Shown here in pieces: positions 1-5,042 of a stretch of 5,042 bases of DNA. A program made the position numbers and the translations under genes. The notes below the pieces were generated by a model, which made no database searches, was not told where the DNA came from, and saw only the letters and a list, made by a program, of their open reading frames with translations. Where the stretch lies: assembly GCA_007695205.1 (NCBI GenBank), contig REEF01000887.1, positions 1 through 5,042 of the forward strand. Direction: 5' to 3'. The stretch's first letter is position 1. Every line of letters starts with the position of its first letter. Source of the DNA: Planctomycetaceae bacterium. GTDB taxonomy: Bacteria > Planctomycetota > Planctomycetia > Pirellulales > Pirellulaceae.

Positions 1-43
1 CCCCCCCCCACCCCTGTTCCGCCTGTTGACTTAAAGCCCATCC
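1..43. other. Short leader with C-homopolymer, upstream of the TSUP gene
   Basis: This leader opens with nine consecutive C, then A and four more C. No convincing -35/-10 pair or Shine-Dalgarno motif is visible before the ATG at 44. An in-frame TAA at 32-34 closes the reading frame upstream, so the gene at 44 cannot start earlier. The C run may continue outside the window. It could be genuine low-complexity intergenic DNA or a sequencing or assembly edge, and the window does not tell which. Confidence 0.5.
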
Positions 44-844
44 ATGATTTTACTTGTCCTGACCTACTTGATTGTCGGTGCGATTGTCGGTCTGCTCGCT
101 GGACTGCTGGGCGTCGGTGGCGGGTTGGTCATCGTGCCGATGTTGGTATTCTGCTTTACTTGGCAGAACCTGCCCCAGGAATCGCTGATGCATTTGGCGA
201 TCGGCACGTCTGCGGCCAGTATCGTCTTCACCTCGGTATCCAGTTTCTGGGCGCACCACAAACATGGTGCCGTGGATTGGGGCATCGTACGGCGGATCGT
301 TCTGGGCATCCTGGCCGGCACCATGCTCGGGACCTTCCTGGCGTCTCGGATGACGACCTTCGCGTTGAAGGGCTTCTTCGCGGTGTTCATTTGCTTCGTG
401 GCCCTGCAGATGCTGCTGGACCGCAAGCCACCTCCGGCTCGGGACATTCCGGGTTGGTGGGGCATGTCCGCAGTTGGCACCTGGCTGGGAGTGATCTCCA
501 GTTTGGCCGGGATCGGCGGCGGCATCATGTCGGTTCCGTTCCTGCTGTGGTGCAACCAGCCCATGCATCGGGCCATCGGAACCTCGGCGGCCATCGGGTT
601 CCCGATTGCTGTGTTCACCAGCCTGGGTTATATTCTTCATGGTTTTCATGCTTCCGACTTGCCGGCTTATGCGATCGGTTACATCTATCTGCCGGCGTTT
701 GCATGCATCGTGTCGGCCAGCGTGTTGACGGCTCCGCTGGGCGCGAGCCTGGCACATCGGCTTCCGGTGCGCAGGCTGAAGCGAGCCTTTGCCGTATTGT
801 TGATTTTCGTGGGGGTCAGGCTGCTGATGAATGTCCTGCAATAA
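44..844 (+). CDS. TauE/SafE (TSUP) family sulfite/anion permease
   Basis: This is an integral inner-membrane permease of 266 residues, a normal full length for the TSUP family, whose members move sulfite, sulfonates, thiosulfate or other small organic anions. The protein is very hydrophobic and has the two-fold internal repeat typical of the family. A glycine-rich 'GLLGVGGG' segment at about residues 20-27, followed by 'VIVPML', is echoed by 'LAGIGGG' at about 154-160 followed by 'SVPFL'. 'AIGTSAAS' at 52-59 is echoed by 'AIGTSAA' at 177-183. Roughly eight membrane segments can be drawn, with a charged loop around residues 125-135 ('LDRKPPPARD') separating the halves. The ATG at 44 is the only reasonable start because an in-frame TAA lies at 32-34; no strong ribosome binding site is seen. 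Substrate cannot be read from sequence: the name 'sulfite exporter' is a family label. The next gene follows on the same strand, so an operon is possible. Confidence 0.93.
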   Translation: MILLVLTYLIVGAIVGLLAGLLGVGGGLVIVPMLVFCFTWQNLPQESLMHLAIGTSAASIVFTSVSSFWAHHKHGAVDWGIVRRIVLGILAGTMLGTFLASRMTTFALKGFFAVFICFVALQMLLDRKPPPARDIPGWWGMSAVGTWLGVISSLAGIGGGIMSVPFLLWCNQPMHRAIGTSAAIGFPIAVFTSLGYILHGFHASDLPAYAIGYIYLPAFACIVSASVLTAPLGASLAHRLPVRRLKRAFAVLLIFVGVRLLMNVLQ

Positions 845-914
845 CGTTTTCGTTGGCAAGCATCGAAGGAACACGTCCCAGTCACTCCCTGGAACGCTGA
901 CTCCGCGAAGAAGA
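845..914. other. Spacer between the two genes
   Basis: This is a 70-base gap with no clear promoter and no hairpin-plus-T-tract terminator. The reading frame of the downstream gene stays open through it, with an ATG at 831 that would overlap the permease gene by 14 bases. The codons between 831 and 914 translate to an Arg-, Ser- and Asn-rich leader that would push the hydrophobic signal core far from the N-terminus, so I treat it as untranslated. Confidence 0.5.
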
Positions 915-3900
915 ATGAACGCCCCGTTTTTGGAGAAGAAACTCATGACGACCACGCTTCTTATCCTGCTTACCTGCGTCCTCCCTTTGGCGGAAACATC
1001 CGCCGAATCGCCAACCGATCCGCAACAGCAGGCTCAACAGATCCTGGCGACCAGCGGGGTCCAGGGCGGGCTGGTGGTCCACTTGGGATGCGGCGACGGG
1101 CAATTGACGGCGGCGCTGCGAGCCAACGACAGCTACGTGGTCCATGGGCTGGACGCCGACCCGCAAAACGTCGCAACGGCACGCCGCTGGTTAAGCGAGC
1201 AAGGCCTCTACGGCGGGGTGACGATCGACCAATGGCTCGATACCCGATTGCCTTACATCGACAACCTGGTGAATCTGATCGTCGTCGAAGCCTCGTCGCC
1301 CGTCGCTCGGGAGGAACTGCTGCGGGTCCTTTGTCCTGGCGGAGTAGCCATCGTGTTGACCGAGCAGGGTGTGAGCCACGCGGAACGTCTGGTCAAGCCG
1401 CGACCGGCAGAGATCGACGAGTGGACGCATTACCTGCACAGCCCGTCCAACAATGCCGTGTCGCGTGACACCGTCGTCGGACCGCCTCGGCGGCTGCAGT
1501 GGGTCGGCAGCCCGTTGTACTCGCGGCATCACGATCGTATGTCCAGCGTCAGTGCGGTGGTCTCGGCGGGCGGGCGCGTGTTCTCGATCTTCGACGAAGC
1601 CACGCCCATCTCGATCCTGGCGCCGCCCGAGTGGTCGTTGATCGCTCGCGACGCCTTTAACGGGACGATCTTATGGCGGCGCCCCATCGAACGGTGGCAT
1701 CCGCATCTGTGGCCACTGAAAGCCGGACCGGCTCAGCTTCCTCGGCGTCTGGTCGCGTCCGACCAAACGGTCTATGTTACGCTCAGCCTGGACGGCCCTC
1801 TGTTGGCCCTGGACGCAGCGACCGGCCAAACCATGCGCGAGTACGAAGGCACGGCGGCGACCGAAGAGATCCTGCTGGACGACGATACGCTGTTTCTGCG
1901 AGTCGATCCGCGAGCCGCTGAGTCAGAAGTTCTCGATTTACCCAGTTTTTCCAGAGCCGCGAAGGAACCGTTCTACGACGATCACCCGCGGCAGATCATG
2001 GCGATCGACGCCCAGACGGGTCAAGTCCTGTGGCAGTTGACTCAGCCCGTTTTGCCAGGGACGCTGACTGTCGGGGCCGACGCCGTGTTTTATCACGACG
2101 GTCAGAGCGTCGTCAGCTTGAACCGAGCGACCGGCCAACCGCTTTGGAGATCGGAGCCCGTGGAACGACAACGCGGGATGGTCTCGCGCTTCATGCCGAC
2201 GCTGGTCGCGTACGAGGACGTGTTGCTGTTTGCCGGAGCCAGTGGTCGAGGCCGATTGACGGCCCTGTCCGCCGACTCGGGCGAGGTCTTGTGGCAAGGC
2301 GATCATCCGCCGTCGGGTTACCATTCGCCCGAGGACGTGCTGGTCGCCGGCGGGTTGGTCTGGTGTGGCGAGACGACGGTCGGGTCCGGGATCTTCACCG
2401 GGCGCGATCCGCGGACCGGCGAGGTGAAGGCCGAGTTCCCACCCGACACGGACGTGTTCTGGTTCCATCATCGTTGTTATCGAGGCCGGGCTACGGAGAA
2501 TTATCTGCTGATGTCGCGCACGGGAATCGAATTCGTCGATTTCCGCAACCAAAGCTGGATGCCTCATCACTGGGTCCGTGGCGCCTGCTTGTACGGCATC
2601 ATGCCCGCCAACGGTTTGCTGTACGCTCCGCAGCACCCGTGTGCCTGCTATTTGGAAGCCAAGCTCTCCGGCTTCAACGCGTTGGCGCCGGCGATGGACG
2701 GACCGCGAATCCCGGACGATCTGGCGGCTCAGCCTCGTTGGCAACCGGGCCCCGCCTGGGATGACGCGGCCAACCTGGACGCTCCGCAGTCCTGCGAACA
2801 CGATTGGCCCACCTACCGCGGCGACTCCAGCCGCAGCGGTCGGACGCGAGCCGCAATCCCGGCCGATCTTCAACAACGTTGGCAAGCCGATCTGGGCGGC
2901 CGGTTGACGGCCCCGGTCGTCAGCGGCGGCCGAGTGCTGGTGGCCCGCGTCGACACCCACACGGTCTATGCATTGGATGCGGCCAGCGGCCAGATCCAGT
3001 GGTCGTTCACCGCTGGCGGGGCCGTCGATTCGCCGCCGACCATCGACGGGGGCCGCGCGCTGTTCGGGTCGGCCGACGGGTACGTGTATTGTCTGCGAGT
3101 TCGCGACGGGCAACTGGTGTGGCGGTTCCGCGCCGCGCCGATGGACCAGCGGCTGATGGCTTGGGAACAACTGCAATCGGTCTGGCCCGTGCATGGCAGC
3201 GTGCTGGTCCAGGACGGCACGGTCTGGTGTGTCGCCGGGCGCTCGGTGTTTTTGGACGGTGGCCTGCGGCTGATCCGGTTGGACGCCACCACCGGCCGAT
3301 TGATCGGCGAAACCGTCATGGACGATCGCGATCCGGCCACGGGCGACGAATTCCACGAGTACGTCAGTTGGTTGAACATGCCGGTCGGGCTGCCCGATAT
3401 CCTGTCCAGCGATGGGCGTTACGTCTACATGCGCTCGCAGGCGTTCGAGTTGGACGGGACGCCGAAGCCGCTGGAGGCCTTCCCACGCACCGGCGAGGGC
3501 CATGGGGGCCAGAGCTTCGCTCCGCCGCCCAACCAGGATCCCCATCATGCTCATCTGTTCTCGCCGACCGGGTTTTTGGACGACACCTGGTGGCACCGTA
3601 CCTACTGGTTATACGGCAGCCGATTCTACAGTGGATGGAGCGCCTATTACCTGTCCGGCCGTGTGGTGCCCGCAGGTCGGATTTTGGTCTTCGACGACGA
3701 CCTGGTCTATGGATTTGGCCGCAAGCCTCAGTACTTCCGCTGGACCACCCCGATCGAACACCATCTGTTCGCGGCGGAGAAGACCATGCCCGAACCGATG
3801 ACCGAGTTGCCGCCGCTGGCCGGTCGTCGATCGGCCGCTGTTGCGGACGATGCGCTCTCGCGCGTCCAGGTTCCGAAGACCGACGCGTTGAATCCGACAG

Positions 3901-4865
3901 GCAGACCGCTGACGATCGAAGCCTGGATCCATGCCGACCGACCTGACGGCGTCGTCCTGGCTCACGGCGGAAACTCGCACGGGTATTCGCTGTACCTGCA
4001 ACAAGGGCGCCCGCACTTCAGCGTTCGCGCCCAAGACCTGATCGGTACGGTCGCGGCCCCGGAGTCGGTCGTCGGGCGCTGGGCTCATGTGGCGGCCGTG
4101 TTGACCGCCGACAAACGGTTGCAATTGTTCATCGACGGCCAGCCCGTGGCAACGGCCACGAGCCCCACGTTGGTCAGAAATCATCCTTTGGAGAGTATCG
4201 ACATCGGCGCCGATGGGCGTACTTGGGTTGTCGAGTACCAGCGGTCCATGCAATTCGAAGGCCGGATCGACCAGATCCGTTTGTACCATCGTGCTTTGGC
4301 CGCCGAGGAATTGGCCGATCGAGCTGCCGGGAAGGAACCGGACGACCTCGGTGACGACCTCGTGCTGGCCTACGATTTTGCCGGTGGTCGAGCCCAGGAT
4401 GTTTCGGGCAAGTCGCATCACGGCACGATCGAGCGGGCGACAGCGGTCGAAGGGCGAACCGGCCGCGCCTTGCTGTTCACCGCATCGTCGGCCAGCCGAT
4501 CCGCCGCGCGTTCGCTGGTCCAGCATCGCTGGAGCAGCGATCTGCCGTTGCTGCCACGAGCCCTGGTACTGGCGGGTGACACCCTATTGATGGCCGGACC
4601 GCCGAACTTGGTGGACGAGGAAGCAGCGGCAAAAACGATCGCCAGTCCCGCCACGCAAGCCGCGCTGGCCGAGTACGCCGAGGCGCTTCAGGGCCGGCGA
4701 GGCGGTCTGCTTTGGGCCGTATCCACGTCCGACGGCCAGCCATTGACCGAACAGCCGCTCGCCGCCCCCCCCATTTTCGACGGCATGGCCGCCGCTCAAG
4801 GCAACCTGTTCCTGGTAACCGTCGATGGCCAAGTCGTAAGCTTCGGGCAGACCTACGATCGGTAA
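915..4865 (+). CDS. Exported methyltransferase-like / PQQ-type beta-propeller / LamG multidomain protein
   Basis: This is a giant exported protein of about 1316 residues, numbered here from the ATG at 915. Residues 1-30 form a signal peptide: Lys-Lys at 8-9, hydrophobic core 'LLILLTCVLPLA', likely cleavage after 'TSA' at 30. Residues about 47-150 resemble a class I SAM-methyltransferase core: 'HLGCGDG' (56-62, motif I), acidic 'LDAD' (79-82), 'VNLIVVE' (119-125) and 'LLRVLCPGG' (135-143). The usual last two strands are missing. 'DEWTHYLHSPSNNAV' starts at 168 and leads into PQQ/BamB-like propeller repeats, for example 'ALDAATGQ' (298), 'AIDAQTGQVLW' (363), 'SLNRATGQPLW' (401) and 'ALSADSGEVLW' (450). 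A second propeller block opens with 'DWPTYRGD' at 630, with repeats at 686, 726 and 788. A LamG-like module spans about 972-1188, then propeller-like strands close the chain. The ATG at 945 (1306 residues) has a better ribosome site but would lose the Lys-Lys n-region. Precise function is unknown; roles in ligand binding or surface scaffolding are inference. The beta-propeller assignment is firm; enzymatic activity is not. Confidence 0.88.
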   Translation: MNAPFLEKKLMTTTLLILLTCVLPLAETSAESPTDPQQQAQQILATSGVQGGLVVHLGCGDGQLTAALRANDSYVVHGLDADPQNVATARRWLSEQGLYGGVTIDQWLDTRLPYIDNLVNLIVVEASSPVAREELLRVLCPGGVAIVLTEQGVSHAERLVKPRPAEIDEWTHYLHSPSNNAVSRDTVVGPPRRLQWVGSPLYSRHHDRMSSVSAVVSAGGRVFSIFDEATPISILAPPEWSLIARDAFNGTILWRRPIERWHPHLWPLKAGPAQLPRRLVASDQTVYVTLSLDGPLLALDAATGQTMREYEGTAATEEILLDDDTLFLRVDPRAAESEVLDLPSFSRAAKEPFYDDHPRQIMAIDAQTGQVLWQLTQPVLPGTLTVGADAVFYHDGQSVVSLNRATGQPLWRSEPVERQRGMVSRFMPTLVAYEDVLLFAGASGRGRLTALSADSGEVLWQGDHPPSGYHSPEDVLVAGGLVWCGETTVGSGIFTGRDPRTGEVKAEFPPDTDVFWFHHRCYRGRATENYLLMSRTGIEFVDFRNQSWMPHHWVRGACLYGIMPANGLLYAPQHPCACYLEAKLSGFNALAPAMDGPRIPDDLAAQPRWQPGPAWDDAANLDAPQSCEHDWPTYRGDSSRSGRTRAAIPADLQQRWQADLGGRLTAPVVSGGRVLVARVDTHTVYALDAASGQIQWSFTAGGAVDSPPTIDGGRALFGSADGYVYCLRVRDGQLVWRFRAAPMDQRLMAWEQLQSVWPVHGSVLVQDGTVWCVAGRSVFLDGGLRLIRLDATTGRLIGETVMDDRDPATGDEFHEYVSWLNMPVGLPDILSSDGRYVYMRSQAFELDGTPKPLEAFPRTGEGHGGQSFAPPPNQDPHHAHLFSPTGFLDDTWWHRTYWLYGSRFYSGWSAYYLSGRVVPAGRILVFDDDLVYGFGRKPQYFRWTTPIEHHLFAAEKTMPEPMTELPPLAGRRSAAVADDALSRVQVPKTDALNPTGRPLTIEAWIHADRPDGVVLAHGGNSHGYSLYLQQGRPHFSVRAQDLIGTVAAPESVVGRWAHVAAVLTADKRLQLFIDGQPVATATSPTLVRNHPLESIDIGADGRTWVVEYQRSMQFEGRIDQIRLYHRALAAEELADRAAGKEPDDLGDDLVLAYDFAGGRAQDVSGKSHHGTIERATAVEGRTGRALLFTASSASRSAARSLVQHRWSSDLPLLPRALVLAGDTLLMAGPPNLVDEEAAAKTIASPATQAALAEYAEALQGRRGGLLWAVSTSDGQPLTEQPLAAPPIFDGMAAAQGNLFLVTVDGQVVSFGQTYDR
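932..935 (+). promoter_or_regulatory. Candidate Shine-Dalgarno GGAG favouring the alternative start at 945
   Basis: GGAG lies nine bases before the in-frame ATG at 945, a workable spacing. The ATG at 915 has only a purine-rich 'GAAGAAG' directly before it. The ribosome-site evidence therefore favours 945, while the signal-peptide n-region (Lys-Lys) favours 915. Planctomycete genes often lack strong Shine-Dalgarno sites, so this does not settle the start. Confidence 0.35.
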
Positions 4866-4882
4866 CCGTAGCTCGGTCTGCA

Positions 4883-4911
4883 GTGGCCCGCGTGCGCCGA
4901 ACGCGGGTCAT
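4883..4911 (+). terminator. GC-rich hairpin after the propeller gene, possible terminator
   Basis: CCCGCG at 4887-4892 is complementary to CGCGGG at 4902-4907 across a nine-base loop. The stem can be extended outward to 4883/4911 with two G-U pairs, giving about ten pairs. It begins 18 bases after the stop codon, a good position for a transcript end. There is no T-tract after it, so it is not a textbook intrinsic terminator. Its right arm is also the start of the tandem repeat, so the pairing could be a by-product of repeat sequence. Confidence 0.35.
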
Positions 4912-4980
4912 CTATCCATGTTCGGCGCGGGTCTCCCGTTCGGCGCGGGTCATTTATCCATGTTCGGCGCGGGTCTCCCG
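4902..4980. repeat. Composite GC-rich tandem repeat, 42-base period
   Basis: Two 37-base copies, 4902-4938 and 4944-4980, differ at one base (C at 4912, T at 4954) and are offset by 42 bases. Within them a 13-base core, TTCGGCGCGGGTC, occurs at 4921, 4939 and 4963, with a degenerate fourth form ending at 4908. The cores carry alternating tails, ATYTATCCATG or TCCCG, giving 24- and 18-base steps that add up to 42. A short CGGG-TCT-CCCG hairpin occurs in each copy (4928-4938 and 4970-4980). The near-identity suggests a recent duplication or an actively homogenised repeat. I have an unverified impression that similar GGTCTCCC-bearing intergenic elements are dispersed in Pirellulales genomes. Confidence 0.85.
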
Positions 4981-5042
4981 ACCCCGCCGGAACCGCCGAC
5001 CGTAGGTCTCCCCCGTCCCCTCGAGCCCTGCCGGTCGCCCGC

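Larger units (their letters stand above)
4866..5042. other. Non-coding 3' region with hairpin and tandem repeats
   Basis: After the TAA at 4863-4865 there are 177 bases to the window end with no gene I can support. Open frames that run through here are tails of shadow frames and encode Arg/Pro/Ser-rich repeats derived from the DNA repeat. The stretch contains a GC-rich hairpin (4883-4911), a composite tandem repeat (4902-4980), and a GC-rich tail (4981-5042) that carries one further GGTCTCCC at 5005-5012. No promoter or start of a following gene is visible. Confidence 0.6.

Noticed and set aside
50..955. Open frame of 301 codons on the minus strand opposite the permease
   Set aside because: Its product is full of Arg, Gln, His and Asp with no family signature, while the plus strand encodes a clear TSUP permease with its internal repeat. 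It is a shadow frame.
950..980. Lipoprotein signal (Cys in 'LLTC' of the signal peptide)
   Set aside because: The Cys sits in the middle of the hydrophobic core and has Thr at the preceding position, not the usual Gly, Ala or Ser. A standard signal-peptidase site after 'TSA' fits better.
1938..3596. Long open frame of 552 codons on the minus strand
   Set aside because: It lies entirely within the propeller gene. Its translation is Arg/Gln/Pro/Gly-rich with no recognisable domain, as expected from the antisense of a GC-rich gene. The plus-strand frame has clear domain motifs throughout.
2804..3946. Open frame of 380 codons on the plus strand in another frame
   Set aside because: It is an Arg/Gly/Pro-rich low-information translation inside the propeller gene. 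It shows no domain, and its length follows from the scarcity of stops in GC-rich DNA.
915..4865. Quinoprotein dehydrogenase or c-type cytochrome fusion
   Set aside because: Despite the PQQ-like repeats, there is no CxxCH haem motif and no recognisable quinoprotein alcohol dehydrogenase active-site signature. The repeats look structural, as in BamB-like propellers.
4902..4980. Possible CRISPR array
   Set aside because: The repeated unit is 37 of 42 bases with only about five bases between copies and no unique spacers, so it is a tandem repeat. No cas gene is present.
4712..5005. Small open frame ending in Ser-Ala-Arg-Val-rich repeats
   Set aside because: Its first half is a shadow of the propeller gene's end. 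Its second half is simply the translated DNA tandem repeat, with no independent start signal.

Overview
The window looks like a GC-rich stretch of a planctomycete chromosome, most likely from the Pirellulales. The main reason is the large second gene. Its layout (signal peptide, a methyltransferase-like fold, then PQQ-type beta-propeller repeats with phrases such as 'DEWTHYLHSPSNNAV' and 'DWPTYRGD') is one I associate from memory with Planctomycetes and their relatives. The taxonomic call is recognition, not a search result.

Layout: (1) bases 1-43 are a short leader that opens with a run of nine C. (2) 44-844 (+) encodes a complete TauE/SafE (TSUP) family inner-membrane anion permease. (3) 845-914 is a short spacer. 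(4) About 915-4865 (+) encodes one very large exported protein of about 1316 residues. It has an N-terminal signal peptide, a shortened class I SAM-methyltransferase-like domain, two blocks of PQQ/BamB-like propeller repeats, and a LamG-like (concanavalin A-like) module placed before the last propeller strands. (5) 4866-5042 is non-coding and holds a hairpin and a GC-rich composite tandem repeat with a 42-base period, which runs towards the window edge.

The two genes share a strand with a spacer of 70-100 bases, so co-transcription is possible but not shown. One protein should sit in the inner membrane and move small anions (sulfite, sulfonates or similar). The other should be exported and bind ligands or partners through its propeller and lectin-like module. 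A link through sulfated-glycan metabolism is possible but speculative.

No RNA gene, CRISPR array, IS element or phage gene is visible. The points most worth a second look are the export signal on a methyltransferase-like fold, the apparently permuted LamG module nested in the propeller, and the 3' repeat.
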